Positions 11,831-26,200 of a stretch of 64,000 nt of DNA are shown one piece after another. The stretch lies in contig NC_134839.1 of the NCBI RefSeq assembly GCF_965363235.1, positions 96,925,743-96,989,742 of the forward strand, written 5' to 3'. The position numbers and the translations under genes were made by a program. Below the pieces are notes generated by a model. The model was not told the origin of the DNA and did not search any database. It saw nothing but the letters and a program-made list of their open reading frames with translations. This stretch comes from Mytilus galloprovincialis (lineage: Eukaryota > Mollusca > Bivalvia > Mytilida > Mytilidae). Within the stretch, counting starts at the first letter, position 1; every line of letters starts with the position of its first letter.

Positions 11831-13867
11831 AACTGACAGCTAGTTCAAAGCCACTAACAACTAATAAAAAAAAAACATGCATCTAAGACTAAATAGGGTC
11901 ATTCATCCATGAAAGACGCTTTTGTGGAAAATGTAAATATTTTTTAATCTAAGGACCGCTAATTGAATATCTAAGGCTTTTTTTTAAAATAATCAAGAAT
12001 GCTTTAAATAGTCTTGCATCTAAGCCCTTAAGAATGAAAATTTAAAACTCAAATTGAGTGTGTAAATGTTTGATAAACATTGAAGTAAAGAAATTACGAA
12101 GTAAATAGTAAATATTCTGATTTAGTTTTACATCAACACATGACCTCAACAGATATTAAAAAGAAGAAGAACAAGTTTGAATAATATAGTATTTTTTATA
12201 GGGGCTGCATTTGAATTTTCTATGTAATAAGCATTGAATCTTATGGTAAATTTCAACAGCTCTATTAAGTTCATTAAAGATACATAAAATTATTGTTATT
12301 AAAGTACTATGAGAGCTCAACCACACCCTATTATTGCATGTATTGGTAGATTGTCAAAAGATGTTCAGAAGAAAAGAAGGGAAAAAATATTAGAAGAACA
12401 ATTTATAGGTATTAGGGGATAGACCCCATTGATTCTAAATGATGCTTCGATATTTAAATGGTAGTGGTGTGCCATTCTTGCCTTAAATAATATACCAATT
12501 TTAATATAACTTTGACTGAAGTTCAGTTCCTATAGTTATATTAATATTTAAGAAAGAATGACCAATATACGTATACACAAATCAGGTGACAATTAAACTT
12601 ACTATGTTCATTTGGGAACTGAATTGAAGGGTGAATTTTCAAATTAATTGGTTTATTTTAATATTATTGACCATAAACAATTTTAGATTCTGAATAGCAT
12701 ATTTATATATGATATTGAAGCAATGATGTGTATAAATACTATTAATCCATTTCTGCAACACTTACAACATGTGATTCAGGATTACATAACATGTGATACC
12801 TGTCAACTAAAAAAAAAATAATTTGGTGTAGATGGTAAGGCCAACATCATTTTGATGTGTTTTGTCGGGCTGTGATGTAAGACTGTAAAGTATCTCTGAT
12901 ATATAAAATAGACGTTGCTTGCAAACGATTTTTTTACAAGACCATTCTAAGCTACCTTTGTATATAGTAACTTATAATAGACTCAAAACAACTTGACTCT
13001 TAGTTATCTAGCGCAAATGATCCTTTTTAAAATTATTACAAATCGTGAGCAGTTAGTTGATTTTTTTCCGTCAAATTAGTACGACAATTAAGCATTGCGG
13101 TAACGCTGTTCAACAACGGATCTGTCATTCTATGTTTTGTAACTTTTCCCATATATTACATGCAGTTTTTTTGTTATTTCGAAAATGTGGTGTTATTGAC
13201 AAAAACTTGATAGTCTCTATTTAACCCAACAACAAGTTTAAAAGACAATGAGTGACTTATAACTGTACTCTTTGATGTATATAACTAAAATGACTATTGC
13301 ATCTGTGTGTCTTCCCAATACTACTGTTACCTTGTTTATTTAAAAACATTTTACTTAAAATAATGTGGGACAATCAGAACTTTTTTATGTGGGACAATCA
13401 GAACTCTAAAATTTCAAAAAGTGGGACAATCGGGAATAACCCTTAATTACATAGCCAATATAGTAATTTTTATACAGTATATCTATAACAAAAAAAAGGA
13501 AGGACAATGGTGCACATAAAATTCATAAATAATATTCATACACATACTACATGTGATTGCTTCAACAAGTAAGAAAACTCACACTAACACAAGTTATAGA
13601 CAAGTAATATCAAAATCAAAAGCACGGGCCAAGTTATCTAGCAAAAGTTTTTTATTTTGTTATATTTGTTTTGGGATATAAGATGGCTTGAAATTCAAAT
13701 TGAGACCCACGCTATTTTTATATCATATATGATCCCTGTTTGGTCATCTAACGATATTAACATCGGTCAATGATTGAAAATTAAACTTGACAAAAAGTTT
13801 GCTGAACGGTACATTTGTGATTATTTTCATTGTTTAATAGTACGCTAGATTCGAGGCTCTGGTCAAA

Positions 13868-13965
13868 TAGATATAAGAAGATGTGGCATGAGTGTGAATG
13901 AGACAACTTTCCATCCAAGTCACAATTTATGAAGGTAAACCATTATAGGCCAAAGTACGATCTAA
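13868..13965 (+). repeat. Repeat R5 directly upstream of copy B exon 1
   Basis: Contains AGAAGATGTGGCATGAGTGT and CCATTATAGGCC blocks; minus-strand copies are at 27995-28115 and 63885-63935. It ends about 120 bp before the first recognised coding exon, so it may lie in the promoter or 5' UTR. Confidence 0.65.
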
Positions 13966-14093
13966 AACACATAGTCCTTATATATAAAAGTAAGAATTTG
14001 TCTATTCAAAATATTATCAGCAAAAAAGGTCACAAGTTGTGTCCAGAGAAATTTATTATGTTACAAGAAAATTGTTTTATTTCAGGTAAAAAG

Positions 14094-14278
14094 ATGTGCT
14101 TGAAAATCCTCGCGAGGTTTATTCTTTTCGGTCTTATTTTTATCCTCTTCTTCATACACCAGGGATCCTTAGTTTTGTTGATAAGCCAGAGGAAATTGGA
14201 GTCAATAAACGAAACATTGAAGTCAATAAACGAAACATTGGAGTCATTTAACGAAACATTGGAGTCAATAAACGAATG
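14094..14278 (+). CDS. CHS: Copy B exon 1: signal-anchor span and heptad repeats
   Basis: Acceptor TTATTTCAG ends at 14085. From ATG 14094 it encodes a hydrophobic span then four copies of a seven-residue unit (ESINETL type). The donor GTATGA splits a TGG codon completed by the first G of the next exon. Confidence 0.72.
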
Positions 14279-17200
14279 GTATGACTTAAATATTATTGGT
14301 TTGTTTGTTTAATATTATTTTTATCATCTGAATACTAATTGATTAATGCTTGAAACACGTTTATGTACATTTGCGTAATGCTATATCTATTTTACGTTGT
14401 CATATATTACCGATTTTGTCAAATATCCAACCGACATATTTGCTTCCTTAAATGCATGTTCTAATTTTTTTGTTTGTTAATTACACTCATATTGATCCCA
14501 ATTAATACACAGCATTTTTGTATTATGTATACCGATGCAAACCCTTACGTTAATCATTACACAAAATTACCAATTAGAAGCCAGTCCGGCTTATTGTTTA
14601 CAAAATTAATGAGTATTTTGTTTTACAATTAATGACGTCACACAAGTATCTTTACAAAGTAATATAGATTAAGTTGATATCTTGTTAAACGGTCCTTTTT
14701 CCGACGCCATCGATATCGTTCAAGGTATTTAATTTTTGTATTTATTTTTGACGTTCATATTGTATAAAATGATTTGATACTAGTAGTTGTGGTTGTTTTC
14801 TATAATCACCATGTCTATATCTATGGGTTTCTTTTTATTTTGCAGGAAATCAGTAACTCTTTTGGTTGTACTGTTTCCATATGTTGCCTCATTGTTATCA
14901 CAAATATGGACATCATCATTTTCAACAGGAGGGAAATGGAAGGAGTGGCCTCATTGGGGATCGCTGTTATTGGTACGGTATTTGAAAATGTATTTATGCA
15001 TCAGTTTTTAGGATTTTGTTTGTAATCCCTTATTCTTCATTGTGCAGAGTTTCTACATGACTTTGGTTCGTTGTCTTAGTTGTCGTAATGCTATTATGTG
15101 TTAATTTCAGACAGTCATATACATTGTGTGTTAATTGGGCACAAAAAACATCATGCATTAACGGTGATATTAAGAAAAAAAGTCGCCGTCGCGTTATTCA
15201 CTTCGTGTATATAAAAAATCTTAGGTGATCGTCATATAATGTGAGAATTAAAACAAAACACTATTAATATTTCTGTTTTTATTAATCAAATATGACTATT
15301 TTGCATTACAGATAACTATTTAAATTGTTCTTATCAAACCTTGACCATCCTTCTTTGCTGACTGTACTCTGAACAGCAAAGTTAAATTTTGTACTTTTAA
15401 GTGATGAAATCGGGCTATTAGTCCTTACATGAATTTACCGCTACCTTAAATGTTAAATATCTCGTCAGGTTGGTTAATTGTCTAAATTGTTTGTGTAAAT
15501 AAGGTGACCCAGCTGATGACCACACCTCTCTACTGTTCCTATTTTATCAGATGATGTAACATTGTTCTTTCGACATTTTGTACTTTTAAAGTTATTTGTG
15601 CCGTTCTTTTACTCATGTTTCTAAGTTTGTATATTCGTTTTTGTTTCGTTTAGTCACTATGTTGTTTTTTCAATGATTGTTTTGAATTTACTTGTTGTGT
15701 TCTTCCCCATAATATGTTCTTCCACTTAGTATATTCTTCTTCTTGATATGTTCTGCCCAAGGGTATGTTTTCCTCTTATAATATGCATCCTTGTGGATGA
15801 ATATTTTACGGTCTTGTTATTTTGTACATTCTTCTCTTTAATATATTTTCCTATTGGTTAGCTCTTCCCATTGATATGTGATTCCTGTTGGTGCGGTCTT
15901 GTTATTTGGTACATTCTACTCCTTTGTACGTTCTTCCCTCTCATATATTTTCCCATTGGTTAGTTCTTCCCATTGATATGTGATTCCTGTTGGAACGGTC
16001 TTGTTATCTTGTTATTTTGTACATTCTTCCCCTTGCTACTCTATGTTCTTTTCGTTGGTATATTCTTCCTCTTGGTATGTTCTTCCCATGTGTATGTTAT
16101 TCCATTTGGTATGTTCTCCCTATGTGTATGTTCTCCCCTTCATTTGTCTTTCCATTGATATTTTTTCATTTGATATGTTCTTCCTCATATTATGATCTTC
16201 CACTTGATTTTTTCTTCCTCTTGATGTGTTCTCATTTGGATATTTCCTCTTAATATGTTCTTGCTCTTGATTATTTTTTCCCCATGATACGTTCTGTCCC
16301 TTCGTATGGTCTTCAGCTTGATATGACCATTTTACTTTTTGATTGTTAGTAGGCTATAAAAGGCTGACATGTTGAATTAAAAAAAAATAACGGCCTGTTT
16401 TATTTGTACAACAGATGCATAGATAAACGAAGAACAACGTTAAAAACAGCAGCCAACAACAATTTAATTCTAGGCTTCTTACTTATGACAGTCATATAAA
16501 CAAACTTGGAAGTGTTGAACATGTGTGTGAGCACCCAAATACAACCCTTAGTTATAGTTATTCTAGTATCGTTAAATTAATCCTTACAAATTACAATCTC
16601 GACATTGAGTGGTATATACTTTTTTTTGTTTGTGGACGAGTGGCAAAAACATGTTTGTGGTTTTTTTTTGTTTTTTTTTTTTTATTTTCACAACTTAGAA
16701 GCAATGAAATCCATGAATTAAATTGGTGCTCTATCCTATTCAATAAAAGTTATTTGATAATGATTGCAGCTTGAAACCAGATACTGTAACATGTATCGTC
16801 ATGTTTTTAAAAGGTTAAAAGTAATGAGTCTCTGGTGCTTGTAATGTTTTCCTATAGAAGAAATCTTAATCTGAGTTTACAAAAATAGTTTTACTCAATT
16901 ATTTGTAATAAATTTGCTATTGTTATTTTAAACTTTACTGGCAGTCGAAACAGTGCGGTATCTTACTTGAACTGTGCAAAGCCGGAAAATCAGTTAAGAA
17001 TGGAAAACTGAAACTTTGTTTTAATATAAATCGTGACAGCTTTATAATACAATTACATAGCAGTGTAATATAAAATGAAGAATGTTACCGCAATTTTTTT
17101 TTTCTTCCGTGAGAAATGCCTCCACATGTAAAACCACATTGAAAACGGAATATTAATAGTTGAACTTTTTGTGATTAAAAAATATGTGTATTTTATGGAC

Positions 17201-20200
17201 TATTTCTATTTTGGTTGTACTTCTTGAAATTGATATTCACATGTGTACCTATATTTTTATATCTTTTAAGGGTGTCATATCTTCCGTTGCTGAGAGTTAT
17301 ATGTTGACTAGTTTAGTTTGGAGTTATCTGTGGAGAATACCAGGATTTCTGTTATTAGGTGTGTTAAACTCAGGAATGATTTTTCCCATATTTTCCACTG
17401 CAATGGTAAGTTTATGAGTTTATTTAAGGTAACACGTAGGATTAATTATATTGTTATGTAAATTTTTGAACAAAGCATTTATGCTTTCCATTTTGTTTTT
17501 GTAGCCATCCGTTATCAATCATTGTCTCAATGGTAGTATTAAGTTATTTCTTTACATGTACAACATTAATGGAATCTGTTTTTTTTTTCTTATTCATAAC
17601 ATATAGATGTGTCATTTTGTTACAATATACCAATCCCTCTGATCGTTTGAGATACTATTGTTCTGAATTTTTACACCGAAATAATCATTTAATATACAAG
17701 ATGTAATTTAAACTAATGCATATTTTTGTATAACAGCACATCATATGGACCATTTAATGTCATGGCGAAAAACATATCACCGCATTTCACTATTTTCCAC
17801 CAACATTTGCGTCAGCAGTGATAACTCTGTTCTAAAATTCATTTAAGAGTATATTAATCTCCAAATGCTGTAAACTGTACCGGTTTAAATCTCAAAATAC
17901 AAACAAACATGTCAATATCTTTATAGATACATGTTTGTTTGATGTGAAAACAATTTGTAAGTTATATGAAAAGTTTTTACGGTATCAACACACACAGATA
18001 TCAGCTATTAGCTATTTCAAATGACACAAAAAACTTCAAAGTTCAAACTAACAATTAAAATGTTACAGTTACACATGTTACAGTTGTCAAAACTCAAATT
18101 TTAAGGGTCAGACAAAGTCTGGATATACTGGCCTTATGATGAAATATAGCATCAAGTTAATGTCAGAAAAAAGTAAATGAAGGGCGGACAATTGTACAGG
18201 CATATCTAAACACCATAGTTACTTAGATTTCTAGTTCGAAGAAACCTTAAGTTTAAAAACGAAAACATATACTATATATATTTTTATCGAGTTAAATGTT
18301 TTTCATTTCTAAGGGGTATCTTTTTTAATTCCACGTTACTCTACTGATCGAGATAAAACAGTAAGAAGATAGTTGAGAATTCAATCATTTAGTTAAAAGT
18401 GAATCATATGTCATTTCAAAGTTTATAGTTCTTTAGTTTTTATGAGACATTCGGTAGTTTGTGGACTCAATGAAACATCTTCAATTCATTATTTTTTTGT
18501 ACATAAACTTGTTAATAAAAGCATCATAGATACCAGGATTGCAAATTTATATGTGCGCCATCCCGCGTTACGCTACCCAATCACTATATTCTTAAAGCAT
18601 TAAATCCTACAACTTATTACCTAGCATAAAAGTTGTAGCAAAAACAGAAATCTAGTTCACACTTACATAATGATAAATCTGACTCATCATGAATGGCAAA
18701 GGGTGTTCATTATTGAAGGCCATACAAGGTTGTTTATTTTTTAATATCTTTTGATGATATGTTTATTATCATGTTGTGTATTTATGTATATAGAATGTTT
18801 CTTCTTTTTTAATTCTGAAACACAGTTAAAAGTAAAAATTAGTTTTACAACAATGAACGTTTTAAAACAGAGATACAGGCAAATACTAGAACAAACAAAA
18901 GCACATCAAAAGTCCAATTAAGAACCACAAACATTGCGAAAAAGAAGAAAGCAAACCTATTTAGAACAGTTCCCTTTTTTCAAAAGACTTAGCAAGAAAA
19001 TACAATTTGGAATAATTGCATATGATACAACTGACCATCAGATACCTAATTACGTAGAAGTTAGAAACTATTAATAATATATATCGTACGACCTTCACAA
19101 TGAACAAAACTAATTTCACATAGAAAGGTTTAAACGACTGCGACATAACAAAAGTAAAACATGTACAATTCAAACGAATATCCTCACGGCTTGATTTATG
19201 TTCAAAACAATAAACGAAAAATAAGTATGATACACGGCAACGAACGACAACACTGTACTACATGCTTCTAACTTGGGACAGGTACATACAAATTTTTAGA
19301 GTTAATCATGTTTTTTGTTCACATCCCTTCCCGTACACATCCCTACCCTTTAGCGAGGACAGTGGTTTAAATTCAATACATAAGATCTATGAAACTAATT
19401 CTAAAATTTTTGACTCATCGTATTGACTCAAAGCACACAAACAACAGTTAACAAAAAGACTTGTGACACAAAGTATCGATCTGAGAGTACTCGCAATTAT
19501 TGAAAGCGAGTCCAATGTCAGTAACAACTAATACAAAAGTATACATAACGGGTTATGGTTTTAAATGGGCTGTTACATTTGGTATACATACGTCTTTTTG
19601 TCTCTGTTTCAGAAGAACAACACAAAGGTTATACGTTACATACAAACACTATTGATATTAGTTTTCACAAGTTGCATAATTGCTTGTTTTGTACTGCTGG
19701 TGATTACAGACAGAATGACGGCAAAAGATTCTGGATTAACTTTTTTCTTCCTGATCATAATATCAATAATTAGTACTCCTAAATATCAAACATTTATACA
19801 TACAACAGACGATAGAGGGACTCAGAACTCCGGTTTACTATTTATTATTCTGAAGATGCTAACTTGTGTGTGTTCTGTTTACTTTTTACAACTACAACGA
19901 GCATCAACAACAAATGAACTGGTATCATTAAAGTCTTTTTTCGAGACTTTGTATTTGCCGAATACAAAAAATCTTTGTATTTGTGTTTCGATCTTGTTAA
20001 GTTCATTTCTGTGTCAGTGTATTAAGTATTTCAATGCCAGAACTAAAGTTGGAAGATGTGTTGTTCATTTACCCATATATTTTTCGTCAATTGTAATTTC
20101 ATTTCTACTGGTATTAACGTTTTCGTCAGTGATAGATGTATCCCAAATTTCATGGGCTAGTAGTATAGGTCCATCCTCTAAAGACATAAAAGTTAGTGCA

Positions 20201-23200
20201 GACAATTTTGCATTGTACGGATCTGTAGCAGGACTACTTATTCTACCGATATTGCTGGATATGTTGAATGACAGAATTATACTACCTAGCGAATTCAGTA
20301 TGTATGAAGCCGTTTTAACAACACAGCATTTATTAAGTAGGACCTATAATACAATAAAAGCAACACCATTTAATATATCAGCTAATAATAAAAGAAATAT
20401 CAGACGAGTATTTATATGTACTACAATGTATCAGGAATCCCAAATAGAAATGGACAGATTACTGGCTAGTATAAGAAATGTTTCGGTATCAAAGCTTTTG
20501 AAAAGAGAAAACGTTGTTTTAGAATCCCACATATTCTTAGATAACGGTGCTGATGGACAAACTATCAAGCAGTTTGGACTCCAGTTACTGGGCTTAATTG
20601 AAGAAAATTTAATTACAGATAGAGATGAAGGAGTCATGTTATATACCCCATACGGAATACAGCTTTCGTGGAGGATTAACAATGAAATGCCAATATTTGT
20701 TCACTTAAAAGATATTTCGAAGGTCAATGCAAAAAAACGTTGGAGTCAAGTTATGTATATGAAGTATGTTTTAAACTATCGGTCGTCTAATTTTCGAAAG
20801 TCATCTGAAGAAAATTTGTCGAAAAATTCCTCTTACGGCAGTTTACTTTCTGTGGAATCAATGGATTTATCTAATGAGAAACGCAAAGCCACTCAAAATA
20901 ATTTGACAGTTCCAGACCACAAATCTAAGTCACTGATAAAAGATAATGAATCTGAGATTACCAGTGTTGAAACAGAGACGACAACCGTCCCCTACGTCGA
21001 AATATTTATAGGCGATACGAGCTCAATTGAAAACCTTTCAGTGAAAAATGAATTATCAAACAGTATATACACCATAGCAGATTCACAACAAATATACCAA
21101 GAAGAGTTTGCATTTGATTGTGACGATTATATTCTGGCAACAGATGCAGATATGACTTTTGTGGATACAAGTATCATGGATGTTCTACACATGTGTGAAT
21201 CTGACCCAAATGTTGGAGCGGTCTGTGGTAGGACACGTCCAAAAGGTGTTCATATTCACCCTATTGTTTGGCTACAGATGTTCGACTATGCTAAAGGTAA
21301 ATATTTTGTGTTTCAAAATTAATGTTCATCTTAGTGTTGTCAGTGATCCGGTAAAGCTTACAAATTTAATGCCACTACATTCTTTTGATGCCTGTAATTC
21401 AGGTAGCTTGTAAATCAATGTAAGTTGCAATTTATAACATTTGTGTCTTTTGTTTTTCGAATTTTTTAAAGTTTTATGTTTGCCGATAATGATTCCAGCC
21501 CTTCAACTGATTTTTACATGGTGGTGTAATGCCGCTGTCCCAAGTTCGAGGTTGTTTGGGTGCTAATACACATGTAAAACATTTCGCATTCTACGTTTAT
21601 CCTAAAACCAGGTTCATAATTTTTCATTCCTCTATCTTTTATAACTTACTTAAAAAAAGCACGAGTTTTGTTCAGTGGTGAAGGCTGACGGCTACTGCAT
21701 TCTTCTCCACTTGTGATCATTTCAGATTATCAGTAAAATTGTTGGTCAAAGTTATAACTGGTTCGTCTTCGAGGAGAGGCTTCTTTTGACACAAACATAA
21801 GTTTTGACAAAATGCAGCTCATATCACATTGGTAAAGGTCAACCATTGGCAAAAAAAAATATATAAGAAATTCCTGTACTGCTACTTTAAAATTTACTGA
21901 ACCATCTGCATTGTGCCTGACTTTCGTGAATAGGTACCGTGTCACATATCTTAATTTGACAATTTACTATTGATCATTCAATACCATCATGCTTCTCAAA
22001 CCTCGAAGTTCTTAAATTTTAATGATGTAAACCCTAGTCGATTTTTAATGAGGCGTAATTTTTTTCGGGAAAAAAAAACATTCACAAAAATTGCCAAACA
22101 ATCAGGAATGTTTTTCATGGGACATATTATCGGTGTTACTCGGATCGAAATTCGTGTCCACCAGCATCAATCTAGTTGACTGTCTTTGGTGAAAACAAAT
22201 GTGAAAGATTATTTTCCTTTTCGGAAGTTTGTGACGCAGGAACTATGATGTATTACTTCAACTGTGTGTACATCAAGTATCTACAGTTTTCTGTTTCAAC
22301 AATCTTCATAATATAATGAATACACATACATTTTATGTTTTATGATTATAACAAGTTATATAAATTTGTATACCAGAGCACCAATATAAAAAAGAAGATG
22401 TGGTATGATTGCCAATGAGACAACTCTCCACAAGAAACCAAATGACATAAAATTTAACAACTATAGATCACCGTACGGCCTTCAACAATACCCATATAAA
22501 ATTGAGATTGTGGTATGTTTTGTTTTTTTTTTTTTAGAAATTGGATTAGAATTACAAATTGTCATTTCCAACAAACCATATTTTGCTAATAACAAAAAAT
22601 GGACGCACCATATCATAGAGTGTTATTTTCATCTTCTAACTCTAAGACGTAACTATTTAACGTTATATATGATATGTGCTCTGGAATTCGCCTTTATTGA
22701 TGACTGACATATAACTGTTTTTATGTCATATTTTGGTGATTTCAAGAAAATGTTAAAAACAAGTCGATCGATGTCAATTGTCTTGTAATTGTGGCTAAGC
22801 CAATGGAAATATAACCGTGGTTCTCTTTGGTAAATAAACGGAGACTTTTTTGAAAGGAGCATGTAAGAAGCAACCCTCAATCAATAAAATTCTGATAAGA
22901 AACGAAGACAAAGTAGTAGTTCATAACCTTTACTAAGATCAGTTTTACATGATCGCCCATTGTTTTTTGTAATTCACGGGAAAATGTTGAATAAATTTAA
23001 TTTTTAAAATAATTTGTGTAATTACAATCGCAGTTGTAGATATTTATATGTTTATACATGAGTAGCAAAGATACGACAGATTGCATAGCTAAATGACGAG
23101 TACAGTATTCGGTTATATTAAAAAAAATACTGCCGAAAACAGTCACTAGCAAAAACTGTTTGGATGAAAATAGCTATTTACAAGTCTCAAAACATTGTAA

Positions 23201-26200
23201 AACATGTTGCATTATATAACACTATAAAGTACTTTGTTATGAACTATTATGCTTTTTGTTAGGCTGTTTTTGATAAATGGCGTTCTTTAATTTGGAATAA
23301 AGATAAAAAAAAATCGAGAAAAGCAGTGGCTTATAGTCAGGACAGCTGTTGATAATGGGACGACTTCTATAGTTGTTCACGTAGTTTGCAAAGCTCCGTA
23401 AAATCTTTATAAAAGAAATAATTATTGAAGTGCGATTCAAAGTAAATGATAAACCTTTGTTTTTGTCTAGAATAGAATAGTATCGTATTCTTGATTCACG
23501 CAAGAGTTCAAATAATGAACAATATGAGATAAATAATTCATGAGTTTTATAGATTTAACTGTCAGAATAAGGTTAAGTTAGTTTGCGACTGTCATACAAA
23601 TGAGAGATTAAGGTAGCTATGAAACCAGGTTCAATCCACCATTTTGTACATAAGAAAATGCCTATACCAAGTCAGCAATATGGCAGTTGTTATCCATTCG
23701 TTTGATGTGTTTGAGCTTTTGATTTTGCCATTTGATTAGGGACTTTCCGATTTGATTTTTCCTCGGAGTTCAGTAGTTTTGTGATTTTTCTTTTAAGTAC
23801 TAGTGTTGTACATGTATTTAGCATCGCCTTTGTGAAATAGAAGCCTCGTATAAAGACCGAGTGCAGCCCCTTTGGAATTTTTTTGCTCAGTCAACGATAA
23901 ACACTAACTATAATTGATTTCATCTATGATAAATAGTAATTGTAATCATATGCACTATAATATTTTGTTTAAGGTTATATTCAATATAAATGCACTGTAC
24001 TTACATTATTCCAGTATCCTAATTTGATATTTGAATGTCGATTTGACTTTTAGATTTCTGGATAATTAAGAGTTCACAGAACATTATTGGTACAGTCATG
24101 TGTTGTCCAGGATGTTTTAGTATGTACAAATTGAATGCTGTTAGAGATGTTGTTGACGAATATTCGGGCCCAGTAGAAAACATGGAAGATGTTTTCACAA
24201 AAGACAACGGTATTTAAAATTGTCAACTATTTTGAGGACGTGTTTGCATTATTCACACATTTCAATATTCTCTCAAATTTTTCCTCTTTTGATCATATTT
24301 TTAATAAGCTCTCTTCGATTCTTATACATCATAAATCTGACATGAACTTCACTCAGAAATTAAATGATTAACTCTATTCAGTAAATTCAGATATTTTTGC
24401 ATGCATTCATAAATGCGATTTCAAAGACTGGACAAAATATGAGATTAACTATTGCGATTTCAAGTTGTACTATATACAAGAATGCAAGCTGTTATTGATT
24501 ATCACCTAGTTGCATTATTCGAAATGATTGAAACTTCGCAATATTGTCTGAATTTTCAGTACTTATTATCTCACTTATCGAAAATAAAATAAAAAATGTA
24601 TTTTACACTAAATCAGAAGCGGTTAGGAATATATACTGCATGTAAAATTTATGATTTCAGGTGAAGACAGATGGATGTGTACATTATTGATGTTGAAAGG
24701 ATGGAAATTAAGATATTCCAGCAATGCTAGAAATACAACGTTCTGCCCAGAAGATACATATGAGTTCATGAAGCAACGTCGTAGATGGTTACTGTCAGAT
24801 TATGCAAACGCAGTATTGGTTATCCGAAAGCTTCGAGCCTTGTTGTCAACAAACGATGCATTTTCTTATCTGTATGCCTTTTACTTGTTGCAACTATTTC
24901 TTATAATGCTTTTATATCCTGGTTCTACAATCGTTATGCTGTGTCTCGGTTTGGAATTGGCGAGTGGTGCACCTCTAATCATTGTTACTCCTGTTATAGT
25001 TGCTATAGTTTTTGCATACTGCTTGATGTTACTCAGTGAAGTTGAGTCAACAGTACAGTTGATAATAACAAAGATTTTGATCATTGTCTTTGGAGCAGGA
25101 ACATGCTACATATTTGTAGCTTCTACTACAATTATTTTTGAAGACTTAGCAAAAGGTAGGTAGCATAGCATGGCATTGTTTACTTTCATACAATGAAAAT
25201 AACAATTTTGTTTTGTGAATAAACATCAGACAGATATGGAAACACATGACGTGCCTATCAATAATCTCAACAAATAACAAATATGTTTGAAGTAATTATG
25301 TATTTACCAGAAGTTAAAGTTAAAAAATGATTATTTCACCCGTAAGTTCTAATTAGGCAGAGCCAATTAATACCCAAAAAAACGTGTACCTTTTTTTTTT
25401 CTTCAAAACACAGAATTTCTTAGAATATGTACGTCAAATAATGAATACTACCAGATGTACACATATGTCACTAGGGTAGCTAGGGAAGAAGACGAATATC
25501 CTCAAAAGACATCTGCAAAATATTGCTGTTTTTTTTTAATTAACAAGTCTTTTTCAAGTGTCTCTGTAGTATTTCAAGCTGTAAATCTACTATGATAGTC
25601 TCCTCTCAATACCAAACTGCCATCAGGAGAAAAACTGTAAAAGATAACAACTGAAAATGTTTACGACTTGTGTCAAGCGTATGAGAACTTGTCCAAGGAA
25701 TTATACAGAATAGAACAGAAACATAAAAATAATTTCGAACCAAATTATTGTATATTTAAATAATCATTATATGATTTCGCATTTGTTAACAAATATCATT
25801 CTGCAGTATGCTAAGCCAACATATTATACTTTTACAAACTAGGCTTTGAAAGTGGACATTTCGAACGTGCAGAAGGGTTTATAGTAATGATTGTACTTGG
25901 TAGTTACATCTATGGAGCTATGCTATATCCAACAGATATATGGATACTAGTAACGGGTGTCGTCTACTTGTTCTTTATTCCGTTTATGAATATGATACTA
26001 CCTCTCTACGCTATGTGTAATATTGTTGACCAATCATGGGGAACACGTGATAATGTAAGTAAATGTTGATGAATGTAATAAATTTGCATTTATTTTAGAA
26101 CGATTGTATTTGTCAATTCTTTCCTAAATTTAAATGGATTGATACAAATTTTTCAAATCGATTTGTTAACCATCTATAATAATGAAAAAAAAGGTTGCCC

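Larger units (their letters stand above)
8310..13867. other. Intergenic region between chitin synthase copies
   Basis: No convincing coding exon found. It holds scattered repeat fragments, listed separately, and three closely spaced copies of a TGGGACAATCAGAACT-type motif at about 13363-13435. Otherwise AT-rich without recognisable signals. An upstream non-coding exon of copy B could lie here but I cannot identify it. Confidence 0.5.

Noticed and set aside
15973..16253. Three overlapping hydrophobic ORFs
   Set aside because: They overlap in different frames and all come from the degenerate minisatellite in intron 2.
19555..19773. Alternative-frame ORF at the start of exon 4
   Set aside because: Shadow of the catalytic exon, whose frame is fixed by splice phases and motifs.
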